Shown here: positions 46,527 through 59,345 of the stretch, one piece after another
Position numbering within the stretch: position 1 is the stretch's first letter
How the letters are laid out: every line of letters starts with the position of its first letter
NCBI GenBank assembly: GCA_025094145.1
Contig: JALLLS010000015.1
Coordinates: 62,001 to 126,000, forward strand
Direction: 5' to 3'
Length of the DNA: 64,000 nucleotides
From: Spinellus fusiger
Taxonomy: Eukaryota; Mucoromycota; Mucoromycetes; Mucorales; Phycomycetaceae
The notes under the pieces: generated by a model
What the model saw: the letters and a program-made list of their open reading frames with translations, nothing else
Told to the model about the DNA's origin: nothing
Databases searched by the model: none
Program-made: the position numbers and the translations under genes

Positions 46527-49500
46527 GAGATTAGACCTTGCTATTGTTCTTTATCTCAACTTTGTCTTTTTTATTATTATTCCACAAGCGGTGTAGATTT
46601 TATTTATGAAACAGTTTAGAGGCTTAACAACCAATCATTTTACTTTTTTTTATCAAATGGGTCAAGTCATCAACTCATTGTTACAACAAACTTACACAAC
46701 CGAGTTCCATCTGCCAAAACTATAAATTTTAAGTTTCAGATGAACATTAGGCTTGTGAGTCCTTTTGTTTTTCAGAATAAAATAGAAATAAACTGTACAT
46801 CTAAAGTGCTTCATTGATCTGCAATGCTAGAAAGACACACACACAGACACACACACAAACAAACAAACACACAAATTCAAATAGAATACAGTTTAATTAT
46901 TATTCCTATATCAAACAAGTCTGAATTACTTTTTATTTATATCCAGCACCATTTGAAAATAAAAAGATATGTTTCTATATAAAAACAGAAATTAGAAAGC
47001 AGAAAAAGATTTAACACACAAGTACTCATAGATGAGGAGGTTCAAAATTGGAGAGAGGCCTATTGTCAGAACTACCCAGGTCAATATTTCCAATCTCATC
47101 GCTATTTTATTTCTGAAAATTGAACCATGGGCTTCTTGTGTCCTATATTTATTTTCACAAAACAAGCGAACTCCCATTTATTCCTTGTCATAGTCTGTGC
47201 TATATCTATAGAGAGAATATAAAAATTGTAAACTAAAAGCATAAGCCTATAAATGAAGTGAAGATAATAAATCCTAGGGTGACTATTTTATTTTTTATTT
47301 GCAAGACACTTTTATTCTCTTTCTTTCTTTCTTTCTTACCAACTCAGCTATTGTCTGCAGCAATTTAGAGAGCCGTCATAGTCAAAGAGAAAGAAAGAAA
47401 GAAAAAATTCCATGTTTCGATAGCCAAATTGAAAGAAAGCACGCATACTCGCATACATACGCATAAACACACATGATGCTTCTCATCCTTTCTATACTGC
47501 TTTGAATCTTTATTAAATTAAATGCAGGTTCCTAGGCATGGTTTTCTTATCATCCTATTGAAAATTCGGTATCAGTGGAACTTCATTTGTTAATTTATAA
47601 ATGAATAGAATCCACAACAGGAGAAGTATGAGTACTTAAATAGTATGTTGACCTGCATGAAGCAAAGGCATGGAAACATCAAGATAATTTATCAAAATAA
47701 GGAAATATCGGGATGAAATATACTTTTCTGAGTGTCCGTGCAACGCACAATGCAGGTGCGGTAGTTTAGTCATGGCGGCTATTTCCCTATCAACAACTAA
47801 AATGGGTGGGTTGTCTTTTGGCACGGACACTTTATTGTGTAGACAATAAAATAGGTGGAATAAACAGTGGATAGATGAATGACTCCATTTTACACTCTAT
47901 CTAGGAGTTCCTATCAATTGAACTCTTGTTATACTCTTTATCAGACATGACTCTAGAATGACTAAAGAATGGCTTTAAGATGATAGATCAGTCGTTGACA
48001 TGGCAACTGCTCCCCTGTCTGGCAGCTGACTTTGGATAGTGGATGTTTAAGTAAGGCTAACAGTTATCCACTTGATAAAAGTCTTTCATACACACATACA
48101 CACACTCATTCTCTCTCACTCTCACTCTCTCACTCAGTGTCTCGTTGCTTAGCAATATTTTAATCTATAGAATATTATTGAATGATAATCCAAGTAAAAG
48201 CCATCATTCAATAATATTCTTGATATAAATTGAAATGCAAGGATTGTTGCAGCTATCAATCCTCAATGATTCAGGCTGTCAAAGGGTATCCTCCACATTA
48301 AAAAGCATGTGTCAGATTGTGTATGGGTAGTATACACATCTCAATAGAATAGATACTGTTTAGGTTTATGCTGAGACTATTACATGATTTCAGTCATGTC
48401 GACTGTATGTAGTAATAGAATAATCATACGTATATTCATTGGCAGTTTTGCTATTCAGGTAATACTAAGGGCCTTTCTCCGGGTACATTTGCTTATTAGT
48501 GTTAGCATTATCGTCATTACTCTTTACGATCTTCTAGAAACAACAATAATGAGTTGGAACAATACAAATCGATTCTTTTACTATCCATTAAACTTGACTA
48601 TTTTAGCTTGTTCAATGGGTTATTCTAATCTCAGTCTGCTGTTCGATTCAAAATGACAGTCGAAAAAAGAAAAAGGAGATTCTAAGCTGTCGAGCTTGAT
48701 AAATATTTAATCTCTCATAGCAGTTGTTGATAGCTGATTGTATCTGTTGCAGTGGTGTCCAGAATAAAAACGGGTCTAATTCATATTTGTAACATTTCAT
48801 TGTGGGTATTTTTACTATCTTACAAGTAGCTCGATGTTCCATTTGTAATCAGTCCAATAATAACAGTCCTTGCTGCTCAATGTAACTTGTTTATTTTACA
48901 GTAATTAAAAGAAAGAACAACGTGAAAGAAGCATTCACTGTTTACGTTTCTTCTTTCTTCTAATAGCTACTATCCAATATCCAGCCAACATACGATAGCT
49001 GTTTTGTTACGGTACTACATGTTTTTTCTAGTAACATATCCCGTGGGTCGATTCTTTTAAAAGAAACCAAACTTCATTGGAACATCTCTGACTTGTTTAT
49101 ATCTTAAATATTATAAAATGGTAATAGCTAGCTTGTCTTTGCACGGTGACCAGAACTAAATAGGGCTGGCCTAGCCCTCACGTTCTTTATTTTTCTTTCC
49201 GTCTTTCTTTTGGAATTAAAGTACCGATACAGCACAAACATCTTAAACATTGAATGGCCTTTGGTGTTATGAACTTATATTATAGTTGCACCTTGGTGAC
49301 TCGAGTAATAATACTATATTTTTTTTTATTTTTTTATAAAAAAAAAAAGAGACTTTTCAAGAGTATAAGAATATAGATAACTTTAATTTTTATAAGCATT
49401 AAGAAGTAAAGAATAAAAAGAAAAGAATAAGAAATAAGAAGAGTGTGATTTATAATAGTGATTGTCTTGATCTCCTGAGCTCATACACCTCTTCGATGGT

Positions 49501-49899
49501 TCCCAGAGAGGAGTAGTAGCATGCGTGCGCTTTATCAGGCCGTGAAGAGGTATACAGGCAGTGATAGTCTCATATTCAATAAAGAATAAAGGTAGCAATG
49601 AATAGATTCCTTTTATTACTATTGTTGTTGAAAAATTGTCTTCATAATAGAACTTGTTTTAATAAAGTCATCGTGATCGAGTGAGATCTACGAAAAGACA
49701 ATTCATGTACTGTTGATCTCTTTTACCTGTGATACATTTAGAATGTGTTCGTACAACTCAACATGGGATTTCTGGATTTATTCTGCTGTTCTCCATGCTA
49801 CTCTTCTCTTGTTCTTTTTCCCTCCTTTACTATACCATTCCTTTCTTTACTGTCTCTCATTTCTATTAAAATAGAAGATTTAAACACTATCTTATTGAC
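46527..49899. other. Long AT-rich intergenic region
   Basis: About 3.4 kb. CA repeats (about 46837-46872) and GAAA/TTTC repeats (about 47317-47336, 47388-47406) are present. Short open stretches at 47.64-47.83 kb (-) and 48.38-48.66 kb (+, hydrophobic) lack recognisable motifs and splice partners. The last part is the promoter of the second SH3 gene. No supported gene. Confidence 0.5.
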
Positions 49900-51093
49900 A
49901 TGAATCACTATCCTTTGAATTTCGCCGCTGTCCTGGCCTCTATTGCTGCTGCTATTGATACAGCACAGGCCGTTCCTATTTGGTCAGACCCAACAAGCTT
50001 CCAAGACATAAACAGACGTGCAGAAAAAGAAACTACAAACAAATCTACAGGTAAAATGGACTGACTAGACACAAATACATTGGCAAGTGATTTACTATTA
50101 TTTAAACTCTTAGTGTCAGCCACCCACACCACTACTACCACTCCAAATACGACAAAAGCACTTCCTTCAGCAGTACCAGAAAAGAAAAAGTCAACACCAA
50201 CAGAAGCACTAGCAGCACTAGCAGTAGCACCACCACCTACCACCACCACCACCACAATAGCAGCAGCAGCAGCAGATGAATCTAAAGAAACAATTAAAAG
50301 TGCAACTCAGAAATCTTTAGTTTCTGCAACACCTACATTGTCCACAATAGTCAAACCTACATCTTCCAGTACTGCTCAAATACCCAAATTCGAAATAAAT
50401 AGCAAAACTCCTAGCGCAGCGCCTTATGGTAGTTCGATTGGTCTCTCGGCTGCTTCGTCCACACACACACCTAATGCACAAGTCACTGCTGAATCATATA
50501 ATTCATCCTCTGGCCTATCTTCCAGTGCTATAGGCGGCATTGTTGCTGTAGCAGGTGTTGCTATTGTGGGTGTTATGGGATTCACTTTAATGCATTACAA
50601 GAAAAAGAGAAACGCCTTGTCCGCTGCTACACCAGACCCATTCACTATGGGCTTTGGTAATAATACTATTCCTAAAGAACCTACATTTCAATCTCCTGCT
50701 GCCTATGCTACTATGACTCCTACACTCGTACCAGTAGCTACTCCTCTTGCTTCTCACACAGAAAAGAAACTCCCCAATCACCTCCCTCCTGTCATAACCG
50801 AGCAAACCCAACCAGGATCTGTAGGCGTATTTACTGTTGTCTCCAGCTACACCCCTACGCTTAGTGATGAGCTTGATATCGAAGTAGGAGACCGTATAGA
50901 GATATTCTCTATTTACGATGATGGTTGGTGCCAGGGTATTAACTTGACAAGCGGCAGTTCCAAGGGTGTTTTCCCTAAACATTGCACTGATTATGCCAGT
51001 GCCACTATTCATGATAAGACCATGAGTGTTGTTTCTATGGATCTTGGCAAGGGAAAACGTGTGAGCTCAATGTACATCAAAAAGCCTTTGTAG
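49900..51093 (+). CDS. Fus1-like type I membrane protein with SH3 domain (paralogue)
   Basis: Two exons (49900-50050, 50114-51093) give 376 residues. Signal peptide 1-25 (LNFAAVLASIAAAIDTAQA), NRRAEKE cleavage-like site, then a Thr/Ala/Pro/Ser-rich extracellular part. TM at about 190-211 (AIGGIVAVAGVAIVGVMGFTLM), basic KKKR stop-transfer, PDPFTMGFG motif, linker, SH3 domain at about 285-345 (VVSSYTPTLSDELDIEVGDRIEIF, DDGWCQGIN, KGVFPKHC) and a C-terminal KRVSSMY tail. The domain order, the intron position right after the signal/propeptide region (phase 1) and the two short motifs are all shared with the gene at 19.2 kb. The extracellular parts hardly align. An old duplication is the simplest reading. 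Function inferred from architecture only. Confidence 0.85.
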
Positions 51094-53999
51094 TACCGAG
51101 TAGCTTCTCTTTCTCTCTTTCTCTTTATAATCTCTTTCTTTTCTCTTTCATTCTCTCCAGTGTCATCATGTTTATTATTATTATTATTTTTCTTATATTG
51201 AACACACAAACAACTGTTTGCTCATTTATTACATTAGACTGCTCATTCTACACCTATAGCATGTTATTCTTGATCTATCATTTAATTATCTTTTTATAGC
51301 GAGTCTATATAAACTCTCTGTATTTCCACTAAAGATATTAGTTCCGTTCAAAAGTGACTCAATGCTATGAAAATCCTATTCTAAATAAGTTGTCTACATG
51401 TCACTACCCTAGTCACTGCTTATGACACCAACACATTAGTGTGTTTATCCTTAGACGTTATCCTATGCTATTTAATAAGCCTATTCAATTCCATGATGTC
51501 TTTTATTACTATTATCAAAGGTGTGCCCACTATATTTGTATATTTGTATCTCCCTTTATATAAAAGAAGAACAAACATGTATGCAGCCAAAGATGGTAAA
51601 GAGCAGATACATACTCTCTTTATAAACAATAAAGAGTACCCTTCAACCTGATCTATATGTTTCTTACAATGATAGATCAACTCTTTACATGGAGTACAAA
51701 AAACCTAATAGAGTTCTCCATAATGTTTGATACATTTGCCATGTACTATCTATTGTTACTACCCTCATTTCTTCTTCTAATATAATAGTAACAACACTAG
51801 TCATTGCAAGAAGAGTATTTTGACAAGGAATGGTCCCTTTCTTTCAAGAAGAAGAGATTTTTTACCAGTGAATCTTCTCCATTCCCCACCAAGACTAGTA
51901 GTTGATTCTTTACTTGAGAATTTCATAATACAGTGGCAGAGTATACATACATCTCGAATTCAAGGAAAGAAGATGGGTTGGTGTGAGATATTGATTAATG
52001 CCTATCCTCATGTGTCTATCTATACGGTGCATAAAGCATAGGCCATTATTGTTGTTTATCAATAAGAATAAGAATAAGAATAAGAAGAATAAAGAAATAT
52101 AGCTACATATATTAGAAAGAGTCTTTCTATAGACTATAGATTGGTGAAAAAAGTAAAGTGAATCGATGGAGATCTTTAGAAAAGAGGGTGTAGGTTGATA
52201 CACCACAGAGCATGGTGTAAAATCAAGAGAAAGAAAGAGAAAGAAAGAGAAAGAAAGAGAAAGAAAGAGAAAGAAAGAAAGAAAGAAAGAAAGATGATGG
52301 AAGTATAGAGTTGCCCTGTCTCTGTTCTACTTTTTTTGTTCTAACCTTTACCCGATCTTATTTATTCATCACAACAGAGCCCGCTACTCCTCTTCGTATT
52401 TTTAGCTGTAGTGTAGAACCATTCAGAAAGAGGAAATTAAATGAAAAGAGATTAAAATGACACTGATGCTATGTCAGACTGATTTAAAAATAATACACTA
52501 AACTCAAGAGTCGACTCCTTTTGTTGGATTCATGTATCTCACTCATAACGTATCTCAACAAGAAGAGTCCTATACAAATAACCGTGTCTTATATTCATTT
52601 TACTGTCTTGAATAAGAAGGAATATGCTTGTGGATCAAGTCAAAGGACAATTACAACAACAACAACAACAGCAACAAGAATAAAAACAATAGTAACAATT
52701 CAACTGAGATTCAAATATCATAACTGAAGTGTTTGTACAGGTCTTTAACTTAAAATAAGACGAATTGTAACTATTAAAACCAATAAGAGATCAAATGGAG
52801 AGGAATAGAAAGTAAATTAAGACAAGCTGTAACTTCTTATAGACAAAGTTATTGATCGACGATTTAAATGCAGATATATTCATCCTAATGAAAACTGTCT
52901 TGTATGCAGTAGTGTAGAATACAGTAAGAATAATGATGTGTCTCTACAGAGTAGATCTAGTCATTGACAGCTATTGAACACCTCTTCTGTGCTATTGACT
53001 ATGCTTTTAATGCATTCATTGATATCAGCCACAAGAAGACGCTTGCCCATGTGTCTGTTTTTTCGTGTTTTGGTGTAAGATATCTGTCATTATAACACAA
53101 TGACCTTTTTTTTTAATAATAAATAGGAATTGACAGTAGAATGATCATTCTTATAAAGAAAGAGGCTCCTATAGGAATAATAATAGTAGCAATAGTCCAT
53201 CTTACAGTGGCTTCATGATCTTTCCTAGGCTAGAAGAGAGAGAGAGAGAGATCATAATTGATCTATCTATTCATCAGTCTACACAGCCATGACTAGTAGA
53301 ACATAACCCTGGACACTTCATACTGATCTCTAAGCTCAGGGTTATCCAACTGCTAAATCATACAGAATAAAATAGTCATTTTTATTCTCTAATTCAGAGT
53401 CTATTTGAATTATTTGATAAATCAGAATGTGCCTTGATGAGATGGTTGGGAATTGAAATGAATGGGTTTGGAATAATCAGAGTCATTTACTGTGATCTGA
53501 AATTGGTCAAAAGCCTCTTCTCAAACACATCAATGTTTTACAAGCATAGGCATGTATAAAGAGAACCTGTTGATGAACGTCCTTTGAATATATATATATA
53601 TAAGAAAGGCAATGTCAAGACAGATAACAAAGAGAGTGAATTGCTATAGTCTAGAAAGAAGCATACCTAGCAATGGAGAGACTTCTTTTCTTCTTTTCTT
53701 CCACCAAGTGTACTGGATTGAAATCTCTATGACATGTACCATGGAACACGGCTTTAAACCACATGCAATTTATCTTAATTCCCATATTGGATAATGCAAA
53801 TGGTTAAAGATGCCTACAGACAAAACATCTATAAATAATTCTGTCTATAAGAACTGTTATTGATTTGTCTCAATTTACTCTTGCTTCTCAAATCGATTTC
53901 TTATTGGTCTAAAGTAATTACAATTCGTCTCATTTTAGGTTAAAAAAAAGCTTGTAACCACCCTATTTCTTGGAATTGCGCAGAGCAGCAATCGTCTTT
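51094..53999. other. AT-rich intergenic region
   Basis: About 2.9 kb with no supported gene. Contains GAAA repeats (about 52226-52295), CAACAA repeats (about 52656-52676), GA repeat (about 53236-53250) and TA repeat (about 53590-53601). Short ORFs lack motifs. Confidence 0.5.
52226..52295. repeat. GAAAGA microsatellite
   Basis: About 70 bp of AAGAGAAAG / AAAG units, purine-only on the + strand. Intergenic. Confidence 0.85.
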
Positions 54000-54839
54000 A
54001 TGAATCCTACCTGCACTCATCTTAGAGTCATTGCAAGTCAATGCAGTCACCGACCCTCATTCTCTCTATCAAAGATCTACAAGAGATCATATTCTTATAA
54101 CAGTAACGATAGCAACGATAGCAGTGATAGCAACGATAGCAACGATAGCAACGATAGCAATGATAGCAATGATAACAACAACAACAACAACAATAGCAGC
54201 AATGGCACCAACACTACACAAAAGAGTACTTCCAATCCTAGTATCAGTAGTAGAAAATCCCTGCATACATCATCTTCTAGTCCCAACAAACATGACAGAA
54301 ACAAAACCCAAGCAACACCACCCACTCCTCTACTCTTCACTATTCCAACACAGGAGTTTGCACACAACATGTTCTTCTCTCTTCACAGACCTCTGATGGG
54401 ACTATCTCATAACCAACACACCTCTTTCATGCTGGACTTCTTTACTATTGAAGAGCAGCAGGGTAAGCTAATAGACCAGAATAGGAAGAGTGTCTTTTAA
54501 TGTTATTATGCAATAGACAGTAATAGCTTAACAGAGACGCTACTTCATCAATACATGGCAAATCTCAAGCCTTTCCATCCTCCACCATTGCCTGGTCCGT
54601 GGACTACTGTCAAGTCAACACACACCTCTACTATCACCCTCAGTAGAGATCATCTTGCCCCTCTCTCTGCCAATGCCTCCACTCTATTCTTCACTAGAGA
54701 GAGTGATGGAATGCTTGACTGTTTAATGGCAATGCATAACAAGCTAAAGGCAGAAGAAGACAATTCCAAGTTGGATGTTGAAAGAAAGAAGATGAAGTTC
54801 TTTGATTCTAAACATCTAAAAGTAAAAGATGAAGAGTGA
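54000..54839 (+). CDS. Unrecognised protein with N/D/S repeat, possibly mitochondrial
   Basis: Two exons (54000-54462, 54517-54839) join in frame to 261 residues. I do not recognise the family. The first 38 residues are basic, Ser/His-rich and free of acidic residues (THLRVIASQCSHRPSFSLSK), which would suit a mitochondrial presequence. Residues about 40-75 are a low-complexity tract from a 9-bp DNA repeat (NDS units, then poly-Asn). The conserved-looking part follows: EFAHNMFFSLHRPLMGLS, FMLDFFTIEEQQ, then across the intron LTETLLHQYMANLKPFHPPP, and a charged helical C-terminus (NKLKAEEDNSKLDVERKK). The intron is 54 nt with GTAAGC and AATAG. ATG 54000 is the first in-frame start. Confidence 0.65.
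54095..54195 (+). repeat. Coding AGCAA(C/T)GAT repeat
   Basis: About nine tandem 9-bp units (AGCAACGAT and variants) followed by AAC repeats, encoding (Asn-Asp-Ser)n and poly-Asn within the 54.0-54.8 kb gene. Exactly nine-base periodicity keeps the frame. Confidence 0.9.
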
Positions 54840-55097
54840 GTTCATTCCTACTCTTCCTCTCCAAACATGTCCTTCTTTTTGTTTATGTTTTTGTTACTGT
54901 TATTATCATTTTGCTGAAAAGGCCTTCTCATCCTTGTATATCTCTACAATAAACTTCTCTTTCTATGTTCTTTTTGTTTGTTTGTTTGTTTGTTTGTTTT
55001 TGTTTTATAAAAATGTGTAAAGTACAAAACTTCATTCAAATCTATGTACAACTCGTTTATCGCAAAAGGGCTCTAATGGCTGCACAGTGGATTCCTA

Positions 55098-56499
55098 TTA
55101 TTTTGAAGCCTTGGGTGCCTCCTTTGCCTCTTCTTTCTTTGTTTCTATAGCCTTGGTCTCCTCCTTTCCTTCTACAGGCTTTGTCTCTACAGGTGTGGTA
55201 TCTGCAGGCTGTGTCTCTACAGGTGTTGCATCTACAGGCTGTGTCTCTTCTCCTTCAGTCGCTGTCTCCTTTGTCTTTCTAGACTGTTCTACACGAGCAA
55301 TCTTCAAGGAAACCACACGACCATCCAAAGTAATTTCTTGGAATTTGGCCAATGTCTTTTGTTGTTCTTCTTCAGACTCTGTCTCCACAAATCCATAGCC
55401 CTTGGAGCGACCACTTTGATAGAAGAATGAGCCAATGCCCTCTCCTCTTCCTTCTCTCCCTCCCTCCTTCCTCCTTACCTCTTGATTCTAGCTACAGCAG
55501 CAGATTTGATGTTATATCCCTTGAACAGAGCCATCAACTCTTCATCTGTCGTGGCAAAAGGCAGATTGGCTACAAACAGTCGTGTCTTTGAGTCTTCTAC
55601 AGGGGCTCTGGGCTTGGGCTTTCTGCCTTCACGGGTCTTGTTCTTGCGTGTTCTTCTTCCAGCACGACTCTTGCGAGGAGTAGCCTCCTCACCTTCATCT
55701 TCACCTGCCTCTGTGTCGGATAGAGTGCTAGATGGAACTGGCTTTTGTGCTACTTCTACCTGTGCTTCATCTTCAGATTCTTCAGCAGTTGTGCGACGAC
55801 GACTTAAAGCATGGACCTTCTACATGCATAGGAACAGTGTTCATAAGCTACCTTTTTTCTTTTTTTCTTTTTTTTCTTTCTTTCTCTCTGTCGATAGATC
55901 TCTTTTTGAGAAGTGTATATATATATATTACCTTTTTGCTGTTTCTCTTGCGGTGACGACGGGGACGAGGTTCACCTACGCGAACAGTCTTTGGGTGAGC
56001 TGTTTCCACGTTGATTTCACGGCCTTCCAGTTCTTTTTTGTTTAATTCTTTGGAGGCCTTGTCGACCTCAGCCTGGGAAGCGTAGGTGACAAATCCATAG
56101 CCAAGGGAACGAGTACCACGCGTAATGATGGTGGCATCCAAACTATACACATGTCAATGGCACTGTTCTCTCTCACTTGTTTCTAATTCTCTTCTTCTAT
56201 ACACACTCCCACCCATTAGAACACTTACACAGTACCACACGTCTTGAAGAATTCAGTGAGAGATTCTTCTGTTGTCTTGAAAGACATGTTGCCGACAAAC
56301 ACCTAGTGCCACGGGTAAGAATAGGCACTTTTCTTTTCTTTCTTACCTTGAAGGAAGGTTCTTCTGCCTCAACCACAGGTGCAGAAATAGCAGCAGTGGC
56401 GTCAGTAGCACTGGTAGCAGCAGTAGCACTGGTAGCAGAAACAGGTGCAGCAGAGACAGGTGCAGCAGCAGCGACGGTGTTAGTTTGTTGGGTAGCCAT
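55098..56499 (-). CDS. RNA-binding protein with two RRM domains
   Basis: Five exons (56499-56347, 56302-56229, 56142-55932, 55819-55479, 55413-55098) give 364 residues. The first 45 residues are Ala/Ser/Thr/Val-rich repeats (APVSA, ATSAT). RRM1 (about 52-130) begins VFVGNMSFKTTEESL (RNP2) and contains the RNP1-like LGYGFVTYAS. A basic, then acidic and again basic linker (RKSRAGRRTRKNKTREGRK) follows. RRM2 (about 210-290) starts RLFVANLPFATTDEEL with RNP1-like KGYGFVETES. The tail repeats VETQPADTTP-like units and is Glu/Lys-rich. This layout is shared by Sbp1- and Nsr1/nucleolin-like proteins, though no RGG box is seen. A role in mRNA or rRNA metabolism is inferred. One intron splits each RRM. 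Splice choices are fixed by RRM frame continuity. Confidence 0.85.
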
Positions 56500-57985
56500 A
56501 GCTACAAATACAAAGTAAGTCTTTTCTCTCTCTCTCTCTCCCCCTCTCTCTGATGGAATACCACAGCCACAAACGCATGTCCATTGCCTATCCACCAAAA
56601 AGACACTCGTCTACCTCTGTTACTTACTTTATGAATCGAGATGAGAAGCAAAGAAGAGGCAAAAGGAAATAAAACTGCGGTGGAGTCAGCACGAACAAAC
56701 GTCGGTCTCATGCTTCTCTCCCAATCCCAGCAGATAACACGTCACACGCACACACGCACACACGCACACACGCACACACTTATGGACAAAGAGGGAGGCA
56801 TTGGGAAACAGAGCCAAGACAGAACCAGAACGTGTCTTTGGATCCACCCACAGATATTCCCGTGCTCCTATATTAAATAGGCTCTCTTATGGTTTGTGAG
56901 TGTAGGATGGCTGTGGAGTGTCCTCTATCTGTTCTAATCTCTCAAATCTCTCTTCAAAGGCCAGTGTGTCGGATGGCTATAGGAAGTACAAAGAGCGAGC
57001 GAGCGGGAGGTCGGAATGTGTTGGAGCTTTTCTCCATGGAGCTGGTGGGTAAGACTCCTACAGAGATGCGTTCTTTTAAAACAATAGAGCAGCAATAAAG
57101 AGTGGATTCTATGTATGAATAGGAAGCTACTGTAGAATCAGCAGCAGAAAGTAAGTCATCCTCCCCTGTGAGGCAATGAACAGGTAATAAGGCAGTTCTT
57201 CTGGGTCTAGTACTTCTTCCTTAGTACTTCCTTAGTACTTCCTTAGTGGAGTGACTTACTCTACTGTCTCATCTCTTGGAGAATACCCCATGAAATGCCT
57301 TTCTATTTCTCCTCATAGGAACATGGTAAGAATCAGACTCCACAGATACAAGGTCCTCTCCTTGTCTCTTAGTCTCTTAGTCTCTTAGTCTATTGTGCAT
57401 GTATTTCATTCTATTTAATATCTGTCTTTGGGTAAATACGTGGGGTTGATAAGGCATTATTGCATTATTGCCCTTGATCAATATATCCTCTTTCAACTGG
57501 AATGGAATGGCTGTGATGCAAGACTAAAAAGAAAAAAGAAAAAAAAAGAAAGAAAAAAGAGTAACACGATCCACACCAAAATGACTCTTAACTTAGTCAT
57601 CCTCCCTGCCCATTGTCCTATTTCTACACTGCGTTGTTTCGCTTCCTTCCTTCCTTGCTTATAGTTCTCAGTGCCAACTCCCCACTATAGCAACCTATTC
57701 AACCACCGACATCTGTTGTCAAGCTGTTTTATACTGATCCAATTGAAGCGCCTCCTTTCCCCCTTCTTCAGACAGGCAAGACAAGAGCAGTAAGAACGAA
57801 CGGACCCTAGCAACCAATCATCCAACGTCTTGTCTCGGAATAAACTCACTACCCAGTGATCATTCTTTTTCTCTTTTTTTTTATATTATCTCTCTCTCTA
57901 TTTCCTTAATGAGCTGATAGCCAGCCTCCTGATTGGCTTATCCATCAAAGCACCAGCACACCAGACCCAAGGCCATCCACTCGTT
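56500..57985. other. Intergenic region between divergent genes
   Basis: About 1.5 kb between the starts of the RRM gene (-) and the Rax1-like gene (+), so both promoters lie here. Contains CT (about 56520-56548), ACACGC (about 56746-56778), TTAGTACTTCC (about 57212-57244) and TAGTCTCT (about 57368-57392) repeats. A 69-codon ORF at 56889 (+) has no support. Confidence 0.5.
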
Positions 57986-59345
57986 ATGAGTGTTCCCTTC
58001 AAACCCTCCTTGCGCTCTTCTGCCTACACAACCATAGCAGATAACGATACGATTCCTCGTCCATGGAGTATCCACCAAGCCAACAGCAGACTGCCTGCCC
58101 ATACACTGCAGGCATCGCTTGTCAGTGACCTCAGCCTACAGTTGGAGGAAAAAGACCATCCCATCCCACTCAATGACCTCACACAGCGACACTCGAACAA
58201 CCCCTACCTTGTCCTCTCCTCTCCTGCCAGCACACCTCTCCACCACGCTCTCAAGCACAAGACCTACAACTACACCCACCCACTGGCAGCTGCTCCTGTC
58301 GAGGCATGGCAGGAGATGAAAGACTACAACCTCCAGGCCAACGGACTCCCCACCCTTGACCAAGTGATGCGACTCCACACCCTCAGCCCTCTGACACTCT
58401 CCCACTTCTCCACCTTCCTCAGACGCCGCGACGTCCACCAGAACCTCAACTTCCTCCTTGAACTCGACACCCACGACAAGCTGTGGCGGGCCCATGTGAA
58501 CAGTGTGGAGCGCAAACAGGGCACCCATCTCGCCCACACCACCACCAACGGCTCTGACAAACAAGACAATGTGTCCCTGAGCCGCCATGACCTTGTCCAG
58601 AACGCCACCCGTATCTACCGCACCTTTTGCTCTGCTCTGGACGCAGCCCAGCCCATCCACCTGCCAACAGACCACCGGGTGGCCCTTGAAGAGCTGGTCG
58701 AGAAGCACCAGCGTCCTGAGCCTATTGTCTTTGAATCGGCCCGCATTCATGTATTCGAGATTCTCAATGTGTTCTACTACCCGCAGTTTGTGGAGACTGT
58801 CCTGTACACCAACATTGCTATTGTCAGTGCTCGTCTTTTGTTGATGGTGGGGGTCGTGTTTCTTACTCTTGGCTTCTTTCTTGAGTTTGCACTTGTGTTT
58901 CTTGACATGGGCACACGCGGGACACGGTGGTGGGGGTTTGTTTTGTTTCTGATTGGATGGACAGGTGTTATTGCCAGTGTCACTGAGTTTGGCTGGTGGC
59001 TGGCCATGCTGGGTAAAAAGTAAGCCTCTCTCTCTTTCTTTCTTTTTTTTTTCTTTCTTTTTTGTACAGTCCATAAGGAAAGAGCTCAATAACATAAAGA
59101 AACTCACTCTATTGTTGTTGTTGTTTCTCTGATTCTATACTATGTATTTATATATCTTTATATATCATCTATCATCTATCTATAAAAGTGAGCTTCGGTT
59201 TCTAGTACACACTGTCGTCCAAGACAAGTCCATTCGGCGCATGCATCAAAAGAGAGGCTGTGTGTTACTCGTACTGAGTGTAGGCGTGGCATTTCTCAAT
59301 ACTCTGGTGTTGGCGTACATCCCTGCCCATCGACTCACTGCGTAA
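57986..59345 (+). CDS. Rax1-like RGS-domain membrane protein
   Basis: Two exons (57986-59019, 59189-59345) encode 396 residues. The phase-2 intron (169 nt) is chosen because the downstream frame supplies the expected last TM segment. The N-terminal 120 residues are polar. Residues about 130-265 read as an RGS-like helical bundle (LSPLTLSHFSTFLRRRDVHQNLNFLLELD, ATRIYRTFCS, VFEILNVFYYPQFVETVL). Hydrophobic segments follow at about 279-307, 316-340 and 370-391, and the protein ends PAHRLTA. Yeast Rax1 (435 residues) has the same RGS plus three-TM layout and marks bud sites together with Rax2. A polarity role is inferred. Coding GC content is higher than that of its neighbours. The stop codon abuts a transposon terminus (next entry). 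Confidence 0.8.

Noticed and set aside
48384..48656. 90-codon hydrophobic ORF
   Set aside because: No splice partners, motifs or recognisable promoter. AT-rich DNA often yields such Ile/Leu-rich frames.
58136..59107. Long minus-strand ORF (323 codons) opposite the Rax1-like gene
   Set aside because: It is a shadow of the GC-richer plus-strand gene, whose protein has an RGS-like domain and TM segments. The antisense product is Val/Gly/Cys-biased with no motifs.
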